A stretch of 64,000 nt of DNA from an uncultured Bacteroidales bacterium (GTDB taxonomy: Bacteria > Bacteroidota > Bacteroidia > Bacteroidales > P3), in the NCBI GenBank assembly GCA_949291555.1, contig CASEWE010000011.1:50426-114425 (forward strand), written 5' to 3'. Positions 11,020-20,018 of this stretch are shown here, in pieces (the first letter of the stretch is position 1; every line of letters begins with the position of its first letter). A program made the translations under genes and the position numbers. The notes under the pieces were generated by a model, which was not told the origin of the DNA, ran no database searches, and was given only the letters and a program-made list of their open reading frames with translations.

Positions 11020-11540
11020 CCATGCCCGACCGTCGAAACCGCAAGAGGCCGCGAATATCCATTGCCCGGCTCCTTTTCTCCGGCCTGCTGCTCACAGCCT
11101 GCCTATGGCTGGCTTCTTGCCGGCCAAAGGCTACCTTGAATGAAAGCCGTCCTGCACCTGCTCCCGCATGGGCCTTCGACGACCCGATCGGGTTCGATGC
11201 GGCGGTAATCGATACGTCATCCCGCTACGACCTGACGTTCAGTCTCAAACACACGGACGACTATCCTTGGATGAATGCTTTTTTCCTCATCACGACAGTT
11301 TTCCCCAACATGGAAACCCGGATAGACACATTGGAATGTATCTTGGCCGATCCATCCGGCAGGTGGTACGGGAGCCGGTTCGGGAAATACCGCTCCATGG
11401 GATTCCTTTACAAACAGGGGATACGCTTCCCGATTCCGGGAGAATATCATTTCGAAATCCGGCACGCCATGCGGAACGACAGCCTGGAAGATATTGTTTC
11501 GGTCGGGCTGAAGATACAGGCATCCAGTTACCGCCCGTGA
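11016..11540 (+). CDS. gldH: Gliding-motility type lipoprotein GldH
   Basis: A 174-residue lipoprotein with a basic N-terminus, hydrophobic stretch and lipobox ending LASC near residue 36. The body (YDLTFSLKHTDDYPWMN, FLITTVFP, IPGEYHFEIRHAMRNDSLEDIVSVGLKI) fits the GldH family. In Flavobacterium GldH is needed for gliding, but orthologues occur in non-motile Bacteroidales, so motility is not implied. It overlaps ricT by four bases and precedes the PBP1A gene, a common order in the phylum. ATG 11022 is an alternative start. Confidence 0.88.
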   Translation: MTMPDRRNRKRPRISIARLLFSGLLLTACLWLASCRPKATLNESRPAPAPAWAFDDPIGFDAAVIDTSSRYDLTFSLKHTDDYPWMNAFFLITTVFPNMETRIDTLECILADPSGRWYGSRFGKYRSMGFLYKQGIRFPIPGEYHFEIRHAMRNDSLEDIVSVGLKIQASSYRP

Positions 11541-11631
11541 AGGCATGGCAACGGCCAACGACCGGAAAAACGCCACAAGGAAACACAGATAGAAACCGCT
11601 TGAAGGCAAAACCTTTTTCAAATACCGCACC

Positions 11632-13917
11632 ATGCAGAAAAAAAAGACGGATGCGCGCGACTACCCCAAATACAGGAAAATCCTCTGGGGAATTTTCGGC
11701 TCGATAGCCGGACTGGTATTCCTGGTCTTCTTCCTTATCAGCATCGGGGCTTTCGGGTTCATGCCTACTTTCGAGGACTTGGAAAACCCGGAAAGCTTCC
11801 TGGCTTCGGAAATAATATCCTCCGACCAGAAAATCATAGGCTCCTATTACATAGAAAATCGTACGAACGCGGAATTCAGCGAACTTTCCCCCTACCTGGT
11901 GCAAGCTTTGGTAGCTACCGAAGACAGCCGGTTCTACAACCATAGCGGCGTGGACCTGCGCTCGATAGGCAGGGTTTTATGGAAGACCATATTGCAAGGA
12001 GACAGAAGCGGGGGCGGCGGGAGCACCATCACCCAGCAATTGGCCAAGAACCTCTTTCCCCGAAAAGACCTGGGCATGGTAGGCCTGGCTTTCCGCAAGC
12101 TCAAAGAATGGGTCATTGCCGTCAAGCTGGAAAGAAATTACGCCAAAGATGAAATCATCGCCATGTATTTCAACACGGTCGATTTCGGCAACAATGCGTA
12201 CGGCATCAAGACAGCTGCCGCCACCTATTTCGGCAAGCTCCCTTCGGAATTGGACATAGACCAAGCGGCAATCCTGGTAGGCATGCTGAAAGCCACTACC
12301 TACTACAATCCTGTCCGCAATCCGGAAAACGCGAAAAAAAGGCGGAACGTGGTCTTGTCTCAAATGCACAAATCCGGATACATTTCCCAATCCCAGCTGG
12401 AAGAGCTTTCGGCCTTGCCGATCGATATGAGCCAATTTTCCCGGCAAACCCACGAAGAAGGGCTGGCCACCTATTTCCGCGAATACTTGCGCCAATGGAT
12501 GGTGCAATGGTGCCAGACCCACCGCAAACCCAATGGAGAAAACTACAATCTTTACAAAGACGGGCTCAAAATCTACACAACCATCAATTCCCGGCTTCAA
12601 AAACATGCGGAAGACGCTGTACGGGAATGGATCGGAGGCACCTTGCAGAAAGACTTCTACAAGGATGTAACAGGCCGGAACGCGCCTTTCTCGTCAGACT
12701 TGACCCGCAAGGAAGTGAACCAGTTCATGGAACAAGCCATGAGGAATTCGGACCGGTACAAGGCCATGAAAAAAGCCGGAGCCTCGGACAAGGAAATCCG
12801 GGAAGCTTTCCAGCAGAAAGTCCGGATGAAGGTCTTCTGCTGGGAAAGCGGGGAAAAAGACACGGTCATGAGCCCATGGGATTCCTTGTGGTACCATAAG
12901 TGGTTCCTGCATTGCGGCTTGATGTCGGTCGAACCGCAAACCGGCTATGTAAGAGCCTACGTGGGCGATATCGATTACAAATACTTCAAATACGATAACG
13001 TGACCCAAGGCCGCCGGCAGGTAGGCTCCACCTTCAAGCCCTTCGTCTACACGCTTGCCATGCAAGAAGGGGAATTCCTCCCTTGCACCCAAGTCCCCAA
13101 CGTTCCCGTCTGCATCCCGCTTCCCGATGGAACCGAATGGTGCCCGGTCAATTCCTCCCGCGCTCGCCAAGGGGAAATGGTCAGCCTGCGTTGGGCCTTG
13201 GCCAATTCGATCAATTATATTTCCGCCTACCTGATAAAACGTTTCCCGCCCGAAGCTGTCATCAATTTGGCCCGGAAAATGGGTATCACCGCACCGATGG
13301 AAGCCGTCCCGTCCATCTGCTTGGGAACGATGGACATCTCTGTCAAGGAAATGACCAGCGCAATGGCCACCTACGCCAACAAGGGAATCCACATCGAGCC
13401 CCTTTTCGTGACCCGCATCGAAGACAAGCACGGATTGGTGCTGGAAAATTTCACGCCCAAGCAGGAAGAAGCCATGAATGAACAGACAGCCTACCTCATG
13501 CTCGATCTCATGCGCGGCGTGGTCGACGAAGGGAGTGCGGGACGGTTGCGCTGGAAATACGGCCTGACCCAAGCCATTGCTGGAAAAACCGGAACGACCC
13601 AGAATCATTCGGACGCCTGGTTCATGGGAATCACCCCCCATCTCACCACAGGCGTCTGGGTGGGCGGGGAATTGCGCTCGATCCATTTCAAGAGCATGCG
13701 GCTTGGCCAAGGCGCCAATGCAGCCCTGCCTGTCTGGGCCCTGTACATGAAACATGTGTACGAAGATCCCGAACTGGCTTTTCCCCAAGAAGATGATTTC
13801 GAAGCGCCAGAAGGCTTGGACATCGACCTCAAATGCCAAGAACAGGAAACGCGGGAAGGCAGCCGTCCGGGCTACGTCCCCGCTCAGCAGGAAACCGACC
13901 TCAACGACCTGATGTAA
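11632..13917 (+). CDS. Penicillin-binding protein 1A (bifunctional)
   Basis: Class A PBP that polymerises and cross-links peptidoglycan. The 761-residue protein has one N-terminal membrane segment (about 20-45), a GT51 glycosyltransferase with Glu97 in EDSRFYNHSGVD and GGSTITQQLAKNLFPR, and a transpeptidase with Ser466 in STFK, an SIN-type second motif (ANSINY) and KTG at 652-654. The last gene of the holB-ricT-gldH operon. No terminator is obvious downstream. Confidence 0.95.
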   Translation: MQKKKTDARDYPKYRKILWGIFGSIAGLVFLVFFLISIGAFGFMPTFEDLENPESFLASEIISSDQKIIGSYYIENRTNAEFSELSPYLVQALVATEDSRFYNHSGVDLRSIGRVLWKTILQGDRSGGGGSTITQQLAKNLFPRKDLGMVGLAFRKLKEWVIAVKLERNYAKDEIIAMYFNTVDFGNNAYGIKTAAATYFGKLPSELDIDQAAILVGMLKATTYYNPVRNPENAKKRRNVVLSQMHKSGYISQSQLEELSALPIDMSQFSRQTHEEGLATYFREYLRQWMVQWCQTHRKPNGENYNLYKDGLKIYTTINSRLQKHAEDAVREWIGGTLQKDFYKDVTGRNAPFSSDLTRKEVNQFMEQAMRNSDRYKAMKKAGASDKEIREAFQQKVRMKVFCWESGEKDTVMSPWDSLWYHKWFLHCGLMSVEPQTGYVRAYVGDIDYKYFKYDNVTQGRRQVGSTFKPFVYTLAMQEGEFLPCTQVPNVPVCIPLPDGTEWCPVNSSRARQGEMVSLRWALANSINYISAYLIKRFPPEAVINLARKMGITAPMEAVPSICLGTMDISVKEMTSAMATYANKGIHIEPLFVTRIEDKHGLVLENFTPKQEEAMNEQTAYLMLDLMRGVVDEGSAGRLRWKYGLTQAIAGKTGTTQNHSDAWFMGITPHLTTGVWVGGELRSIHFKSMRLGQGANAALPVWALYMKHVYEDPELAFPQEDDFEAPEGLDIDLKCQEQETREGSRPGYVPAQQETDLNDLM

Positions 13918-14276
13918 GGCTTCCTCCCGGAAAACAGAGTCAAACCCTCCTGCCCTCTTATCGGAGGAGATGAAAACAATGCTACCGGCCGGGCAGATAG
14001 AGCCTGCCTCAAACGGGATTCGTCATAGGGACCACCCAATGCACGATCCATGGGCGGCCGCACCCGGATGGCGGTCGTCCGCCCGGCCGGAAACGCCCAA
14101 CCGGACAGGTTTCAAAGCTGCTTGGCAAACCGCTCCATCCGCAAAGGACCTAAGGGGATTCCATGAACCCTGCTGCAAGCCCGTCCGTCTGCTTTGAACG
14201 GGACGTGAAAACTCCTTCCAAGCAAAAGGTTTTTCCGCCGGCCCTGGCGCAAGCATCCTTGCCGCCTACCCGGAAA
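13918..14276. other. Intergenic gap between convergent genes
   Basis: The 359 bases between the PBP1A stop and the murF-alr stop hold no believable gene, promoter or clear terminator; only a weak CCTCC/GGAGG dyad near 13950 is seen. Short open frames here are fragments of antisense shadows. Confidence 0.5.
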
Positions 14277-16781
14277 CTATTCTTGATAATAAATCCGTTT
14301 GACCCGGGGGGAAATCCCCGTCAGGATTTCGTAGGGTATCGTGTCCAACGTCTCGGCAAGCTTCCCTATGGGCAGTTCGCGCCCGAAGATGATCACCTCG
14401 TCTTGTTCCCGGGCATCCACATCGGTAAGGTCTATCATGCACATGTCCATGCAAATACTTCCTATAATCGGCACCTGCTGCCCGTTGACCCATACGCGGC
14501 CTTTCCCATTCCCCAAATGCCGGTCGAGCCCATCGGCATACCCGATGCCGATAACCCCGACGGTCGTATCCCTTCCTGCAATAAACCTGCGCCCGTATCC
14601 CACCGCATCCCCGGCCGGAATGCGCCGGATAAGCGAAATCACGGTCTTGAGCGTGCTGACCGTTTCCAAATGCGATTGCATGGCATCATCGGTCCCCACC
14701 CCATAAAGACCGATACCCAACCTGACCATATCGTATTGATACTGTGGAAATCGGAATATTCCAGCCGTATTGAGGCAATGCCGAAGGATTTTATACGGGA
14801 ATGCCAGGACGAACTTGGCGCTCATCCGCTCGTAACACGCTATCTGATCGAGCGTGAAAGCATCCATCTCCGGCATGTCGGCCGTTGCCAGATGCGTAAA
14901 AACGGAACGCACCTGGCAAAAGGGGCAAGCCTGCAAGCAGGACAATAATTCTTCCAAATCCTTTTCCTCGAAACCCATCCTGTGCATTCCGGTATCGAAA
15001 GCAATGTGAACGCCAACCGGAAAAGATTCTCCATCGGGCAGGCTGCGGGAATACTCCAAAATGGATTGCAGCATCCGGAAGTTGTAGACGACCGGCTCCA
15101 CGCCATACTTCAAAAGGGTTTCCATTCCCCCGCTTTCCGGATTCATGCATAGAATCGGGATCCTGACCCCTTGGCTCCGCAAGGCTACCGCTTCATCGGG
15201 ATAAGCCACCATGAGATAATCCACATGGTTGTATTCCAGCATATCGGCTATCTCATGCCCTCCGCTTCCATAAGAAAACGCTTTCCCCATGACCATAAGC
15301 TTGGTCTGCGGCTTTATCAGGCCACGGAAGAACTTGAGGTTATGAATCATGGCCGTAAGGTTGACCTCCATGACCGTTTCGTGGACTTTGCGCTGCAAGG
15401 CCCGGCTGACCCGTTCGAACCCGAACATCCGCGCGCCCTTGATCAAAATAGCCTTATCGGCAAACTCGCCCGGCTTCATTTCCGAAAGGAAATCCTCGGT
15501 CGTAGCATAAAACCGGGTCGAAATCCCGGAAAAAAGGGACTGCTGCCGGAGCAAAGCCGGTCCGACACCGATGAATGCCTCGATGCCGCGTTGCCGCAGA
15601 AGACGGCTGACATCCCCATAAAGTTCTTTTTCGGAAAGAGAGGACTGGAGTATGTCCGACAAAATGACGCAACGATTCCGGTTCCGTCCTTGGCTGCAAA
15701 GGAAATCCAAAGCCATGGCGAAAGACTGGAAATCGGAATTGCATACATCGCTGATCAAGGAGCTGCGGTAAACCCCCTCCTTCATCTCCATGCGCATCTC
15801 CACGACCGGAAGCTGCAAAAAGCGGCGGCCTATTTCCTTGGCCGGATAATGGCAATCCAAAAGGAAAAGCAGGCAATGCAAGGCATTTTCAACCGAAGCC
15901 TTGTCGAAAAACGGGATCTTGAGAGAAATCTCTTCTCCATGATAATAAGCCCGGATATTCATCCCGCTTCCATCCCGTTCCATCCCGGCAACCGTCAAGT
16001 CGGCGCAACAGCCGGCGGAAACCGACCAGGAAAGCAAGCGCTTCCCTGAAAATTCCGGATTTTGAAGGATCGCCTTCCGGACAGGTGCGTGGTCGGCGCA
16101 ATAAATCAACGTGCCGGCTCCCCTGAACAATTTGAGTTTTTCCTCGATTTTCTGCTCCCGGCTGGAAAAATTCGCCTCATGGGCAGAACCTATGTTGGTA
16201 AAGATCCCTACCGTCGGGCAAATCATCCGGTTGAGCCTTTCCATTTCCCCCGGCTGCGAGATACCGGCTTCGAAAACGCCTATCTCATGCCCTTCCCGCA
16301 TCTGAAGCAAGGATAAAGGAACCCCTATCTGGGAATTATAGCTTTTCGGGCTGCAAACCACCTCTTCATCGAAACCTAAAAGGAAAGACAGCCATTCCTT
16401 GACCCAGGTTTTCCCGTTGCTGCCGGTTATCCCTACCACCGGTATCCGGAAAGATTGCCGATGACGCCCGGCCCATCGCTGCAACGCCGCCAACGTATCA
16501 TCGACCTGGATGAATACGGCCTCCGGATAAGCCGAAATATCTTCAGGCAAACGGCTCACCAAGAAAAAACGAATCCCGGCCTCGTACAATTCACCTATAT
16601 AGCAATGCCCATCGCCGTTTCGAGTCTGAAGCGCCACAAAAAGGCAATCGCGGGCATTTTCGCATCGGCGGCTGTCGATGGAAATTCGCCCGATTTCCTT
16701 TTCCGGATCGTAACAAGAGGAAACCACATGCCCGCCCGTCAATGCCACGATCCGGGCTACTTGGATCGAATCAATCTTCAT
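14277..16781 (-). CDS. murF-alr: MurF-alanine racemase fusion protein
   Basis: A bifunctional cytoplasmic enzyme of 834 residues. Residues 1 to about 460 are UDP-MurNAc-tripeptide:D-Ala-D-Ala ligase, with the P-loop GSNGKT at 120-125. Residues about 470-834 are a fold-type III alanine racemase with the PLP lysine K500 in GKAFSYGSG, and IGYADG and CMDMCMIDLT later in the chain. Joining racemase to ligase couples D-Ala supply with its use in the wall precursor; such fusions are known in Bacteroidota. It is the last gene of a minus-strand group with a PdxA-like gene and pepA. Confidence 0.95.
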   Translation of the reverse strand: MKIDSIQVARIVALTGGHVVSSCYDPEKEIGRISIDSRRCENARDCLFVALQTRNGDGHCYIGELYEAGIRFFLVSRLPEDISAYPEAVFIQVDDTLAALQRWAGRHRQSFRIPVVGITGSNGKTWVKEWLSFLLGFDEEVVCSPKSYNSQIGVPLSLLQMREGHEIGVFEAGISQPGEMERLNRMICPTVGIFTNIGSAHEANFSSREQKIEEKLKLFRGAGTLIYCADHAPVRKAILQNPEFSGKRLLSWSVSAGCCADLTVAGMERDGSGMNIRAYYHGEEISLKIPFFDKASVENALHCLLFLLDCHYPAKEIGRRFLQLPVVEMRMEMKEGVYRSSLISDVCNSDFQSFAMALDFLCSQGRNRNRCVILSDILQSSLSEKELYGDVSRLLRQRGIEAFIGVGPALLRQQSLFSGISTRFYATTEDFLSEMKPGEFADKAILIKGARMFGFERVSRALQRKVHETVMEVNLTAMIHNLKFFRGLIKPQTKLMVMGKAFSYGSGGHEIADMLEYNHVDYLMVAYPDEAVALRSQGVRIPILCMNPESGGMETLLKYGVEPVVYNFRMLQSILEYSRSLPDGESFPVGVHIAFDTGMHRMGFEEKDLEELLSCLQACPFCQVRSVFTHLATADMPEMDAFTLDQIACYERMSAKFVLAFPYKILRHCLNTAGIFRFPQYQYDMVRLGIGLYGVGTDDAMQSHLETVSTLKTVISLIRRIPAGDAVGYGRRFIAGRDTTVGVIGIGYADGLDRHLGNGKGRVWVNGQQVPIIGSICMDMCMIDLTDVDAREQDEVIIFGRELPIGKLAETLDTIPYEILTGISPRVKRIYYQE

Positions 16782-16848
16782 GACCTTCTTGCTTCATGAC
16801 CTCCTTGTCCTCGGGCCGAAGCTTGAACCGCTTCGGAAATTCCCCATT

Positions 16849-18075
16849 TTACCGAGGTTCAACCTCGTCTTTGCCTGGAACATTCTTATCCGGAGCATGC
16901 CTGCCCGCCGGGACGTTTCCCCGGCAACTCGTTCCTTTTTCTTCCTCCTTGCCGAACAACGCTTCCGGATCCTCGTCCTTGACATTCTTCTTTCCGCCTG
17001 CATGCCGGGAATACCCCAAAGGATTTTCCGTCAGCCGCCGGTACGAAAGCCGGGAGGCATCGATATCGATAGCCGTGCAAACGGCACGGAACAGGCTCCT
17101 GTAGGCTTCTTCCTGATTGAGACCGGCAAATACCGGCTCTACATGCACCACTGGAAGCGCGGCCGTATAATAGCAGATATCCTCCTTGGGATAATACGGA
17201 AGGCACAATTCCATCTGCTCCTTGTACATGCACAAGACAGCATCGAAAGCCTTCATTTCCAAAGATTTAAAAAAAGCATTAGCCGGAAAGGGACCGAACA
17301 CCGGCAATCCGTCCTCGAACAATCCCGTTATTACCGGTTTCAGGTTTTCCGTATCGGGCAACGTAAGCCGGTCGGCAAACAAGTCCTTGTTCATGCCTAA
17401 CACCGCTATCCGTGGCGTCGTGACGGAAAAATCGGACTTGATGGTCCGATAGAGATCCATGATGCGTTGCTGCACCCGCTGCGGGGAAAGATAAGCTTCC
17501 GAATCTTCGCGTCTTACCGTGGTAAGGAAACTGAGCCTGAGACTGCTTCCGCAAAGCAGCATCCTGAACGGGTTTCCTGGAAAAATCTGGGCCACCGTCA
17601 TGGCTTGGTTCTTGAATTCCGGATGGCGAAGCCGGATGTTTTCCTCCGAAACCGGCAAAGAAACCACAGCCCGCAGATGCCCTCCCCTGAGATCCTCCAC
17701 CATCCGTTTCATCAGGAGGTAGGCGTCTTCTTCCCCTTTCTCCTCGTCCCCGCTCCAAGAAAGCACTTGCAGGCGCTTCCCTTTCACTTCTTGTATCCGG
17801 CTCTGCACCAAAGGATTCAAATCATTCAAACCAAGGTTTTTGGCAGCAGAAACCATGCGGGATGCGGATCCGTACACAAACGGCAAAGCCGTATCGAAAA
17901 GATTGTTTTCCGAAAAAATCCGCGCCATGGCCTCGTATTGGAACACGCTACCGTCCCCTTGGAATATGCCCAAGCGAAGACGTTCCTCCTTCTCCGCTTT
18001 CGAGTATCTCCCCGCGCTCCGGGCGACCGTATCGCCTTTCATCGATTCTCTCTCCATTTTCTCCATTCTCTCCAT
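16849..18075 (-). CDS. PdxA-like protein lacking catalytic residues
   Basis: About 408 residues. Order and motifs follow 4-hydroxythreonine-4-phosphate dehydrogenase: LGIFQGDGSVFQYE in place of GDPAGIGPE, TPRIAVLGMN where PdxA has RILVxGLNPHAGE, GPFPANAFF for GPLPADTLF, and FDAVLCMYKEQ for the DAVLAMYHDQG motif. The metal-binding histidines are gone: the GHTEF site is replaced, the NPHAGE His is missing and MYHDQ reads MYKEQ. The last 50 residues are a charged low-complexity tail. So a true dehydrogenase role is unlikely; it may be a non-catalytic or altered homologue. Start chosen at ATG 18075, 8 bases after the pepA stop; ATG 18066, 18057 or 18042 is equally possible. It lies 67 bases before murF-alr. 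Confidence 0.72.
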   Translation of the reverse strand: MERMEKMERESMKGDTVARSAGRYSKAEKEERLRLGIFQGDGSVFQYEAMARIFSENNLFDTALPFVYGSASRMVSAAKNLGLNDLNPLVQSRIQEVKGKRLQVLSWSGDEEKGEEDAYLLMKRMVEDLRGGHLRAVVSLPVSEENIRLRHPEFKNQAMTVAQIFPGNPFRMLLCGSSLRLSFLTTVRREDSEAYLSPQRVQQRIMDLYRTIKSDFSVTTPRIAVLGMNKDLFADRLTLPDTENLKPVITGLFEDGLPVFGPFPANAFFKSLEMKAFDAVLCMYKEQMELCLPYYPKEDICYYTAALPVVHVEPVFAGLNQEEAYRSLFRAVCTAIDIDASRLSYRRLTENPLGYSRHAGGKKNVKDEDPEALFGKEEEKGTSCRGNVPAGRHAPDKNVPGKDEVEPR

Positions 18076-18082
18076 TTTCCAT

Positions 18083-19609
18083 TCATCTTTTTTCTTGCAG
18101 CTTCGTTTCCCCCGTTTTCCCTTCCCTTTCTCCCGATCCTTCCGGCAAAACCGGGAATTCTTCCTTTTCCCCGCCGTAAAAGGATTGGAGGAACGATACC
18201 ATAAGGCGTATGCCGCAAGCCGTGGCACCCGGCCCGCGATAACCATCCCGCTTGGAAAGGAATTCCACCCCCGCGACATCCAGATGCAGGAACGGAACCG
18301 AACCGGCAAAACGATGAATGAATTTGGCTGCCGTAATCATGCCGGCGGGGCCATCGCTGCAATTCTTCATATCGGCCACGCCAGATTTCAGTTCTTTTCC
18401 ATATTCTTCCCACATGGGGAAAAAACACAACCGCTCATGCGTCTCTTCGCCAGCCCGGAGGAGCGATTCCTGCAAAGCCTCCGCGCCCTCTTGCATGGCC
18501 GCTATGCCCTGCGGCCCCAACGCGCGGGAAGCCGCCCCGGTCAACGTAGCAATCGTTACAATCAATTCAGGATGATGCTTCTTGCAAGCATAAGCAACCG
18601 CATCGGCCAATATCAACCGGCCTTCGGCATCGGTATTGGTCACTTCGACCGTCGTCCCGTCGTACATCGTCAGGACATCGCCGCATACCAAGGCATTCCC
18701 GTTGAGCCGGTTGTCGGTAGCGGGCAGAAAAGCCTTCAGGTAGACCGGCAACCGCAATGCCGCCGCCGCCCGGACTATGCCCATGGCGACTGCCGCCCCG
18801 GCCATATCGGTTTTCATGTCTTCCATGTAACGGCCGGTTTTTATGTTCATGCCCCCGGCATCGAAAACCACGCCTTTCCCGACCAAGACCACCGGCTTCT
18901 TGTTGAGTGCTTTCGATGGCTTGTATTCCATCTCCGTAAACGACGGTTTGTCGATGCTGCCTTGGTTCACGCCTAAAAGCCCTCCCATCCCCGATCCGGA
19001 GAGTTCCTTTTCCGTCCAGACCTTGACTTTTATGCCCGATCCTGCCGCCCCTTCCGCTGCCCAATCGGCCAGACGGGCCGCATTGAGCGCCATGAACGGC
19101 AAATCCACCAAATGGCGTGACCGGTTCACTTCCGCGCAAAGGGTTTCCACCCGATGGAGCTGTTCCGGACGCACCTGCAAGGAATGCAACGCGAACGAGA
19201 ACGGTTCCGGCTTTTCCTTCTTGAAGTCCCCGAAACGGTAGCTCCCCAAGTAAAGTCCTTCCATGAATGCCAGCACCTCGAACGATTGCTCCCAGCCGCT
19301 ATCGATCACCTCCGCCCCGTACAATTCCTCGGACTCCAGCAATGCCAGCACATCCGAGGCCGCGACCCGGATCTTTTCCAGACGGGAAGCCCGGGTTCCG
19401 TCTTTCTTAGGCGCGAATACCAGCACATGCGGGCAAGGAAGAGGGAAAAACGTGTAGCATTTCCCTTTCTCGAACCGGTTCAAGGCGTAATGCCATTCTT
19501 CTGCGCCCGGGCGCGAATTGCCCGTATGTTCCCATATGCTGGAAGGCGTGGCGGGATCCACCAGGAAAATCTCCGCCTGCATCATAGAAGAGTCGTTCTT
19601 TTCTTTCAT
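18083..19609 (-). CDS. pepA: Leucyl aminopeptidase (M17 family)
   Basis: Zinc/manganese aminopeptidase that trims N-terminal residues from peptides in the cytoplasm. The 508-residue protein carries the M17 signature NTDAEGRLILADAV and the metal-ligand block GKGVVFDAGGMNIK ... MKTDMAGAA, plus the conserved GYRGPGATACGIRLM region near the end. The ATG at 19607-19609 is the first in frame. It probably leads a transcript with the PdxA-like gene and murF-alr (8-base and 67-base gaps). Confidence 0.94.
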   Translation of the reverse strand: MKEKNDSSMMQAEIFLVDPATPSSIWEHTGNSRPGAEEWHYALNRFEKGKCYTFFPLPCPHVLVFAPKKDGTRASRLEKIRVAASDVLALLESEELYGAEVIDSGWEQSFEVLAFMEGLYLGSYRFGDFKKEKPEPFSFALHSLQVRPEQLHRVETLCAEVNRSRHLVDLPFMALNAARLADWAAEGAAGSGIKVKVWTEKELSGSGMGGLLGVNQGSIDKPSFTEMEYKPSKALNKKPVVLVGKGVVFDAGGMNIKTGRYMEDMKTDMAGAAVAMGIVRAAAALRLPVYLKAFLPATDNRLNGNALVCGDVLTMYDGTTVEVTNTDAEGRLILADAVAYACKKHHPELIVTIATLTGAASRALGPQGIAAMQEGAEALQESLLRAGEETHERLCFFPMWEEYGKELKSGVADMKNCSDGPAGMITAAKFIHRFAGSVPFLHLDVAGVEFLSKRDGYRGPGATACGIRLMVSFLQSFYGGEKEEFPVLPEGSGEREGKTGETKLQEKR

Positions 19610-19672
19610 GTTTCCTATATCTGCTGTTCTTTTTCATCCCCGGTTTTCAACAACTTTGCCGGGCCATCTTGG

Positions 19673-19773
19673 ACAGAGCTTGCTCTGCGCTCGACTTATC
19701 GAAAAGGCTGGCTTTCCGCCGACCTTTTCTCGCCTGAAGCAAAGCTGCTCTGCGCTCGGCTTATCGAAAAGGT
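19673..19773. repeat. Second type of palindromic repeat between pepA and the recA-linked gene
   Basis: Two related units. CAGAGCTTGCTCTG (19673-19686) and AGCAAAGCTGCT (19738-19749) are small palindromes, each followed by a near-identical stretch GCGCTCG(A/G)CTTATCGAAAAGG. The second unit is bounded by GACCTTTTC (about 19721-19729) and GAAAAGGTC (about 19765-19773), a perfect 9-base inverted repeat. It resembles the promoter-bearing elements in layout and in the GCGCTCG motif, but has no TAnnTTTG box. Confidence 0.6.
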
Positions 19774-20015
19774 CATCCTTCCGAAGCCATTTCCGCTGCC
19801 TTGGCCATGCGTGTGGCCGTATTTCCATGATGCAACTGGTAATTCGGACAGTCTTCATGTTTTCCCTGCACCTGGCAGCAACAATCTTCCCCTCCTTCCC
19901 GGGAAGCGCAACGATGGCTGAATTGCCCGTCTTTTTTAAACAAGACCCGGACGCTCAAGCCCAAAAGGCAAAAAGCCACAATCACGAATGTAGCGGCAAG
20001 CAGAATCCAAAGCAT
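19773..20015 (-). CDS. Small membrane protein with cysteine-rich tail
   Basis: Eighty residues starting 3 bases after the recA stop, so very likely co-transcribed with recA. One hydrophobic segment (about 2-24, MLWILLAATFVIVAFCLLGLSV) is followed by FKKDGQFS and a tail with Cys at CAS, DCCC and DCP. This looks like a single-span inner membrane protein with a possible metal-binding cytoplasmic or periplasmic tail. I do not recognise a function. The pairing with recA in Bacteroidales may be conserved, but that is from memory rather than shown here. Confidence 0.65.
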   Translation of the reverse strand: MLWILLAATFVIVAFCLLGLSVRVLFKKDGQFSHRCASREGGEDCCCQVQGKHEDCPNYQLHHGNTATRMAKAAEMASEG

Positions 20016-20018
20016 GGC

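Noticed and set aside
12694..13839. 381-residue minus-strand frame
   Set aside because: Antisense to the PBP1A transpeptidase domain, which has all catalytic motifs.
14163..14948. 261-residue plus-strand frame
   Set aside because: Mostly antisense to the alanine racemase part of murF-alr.
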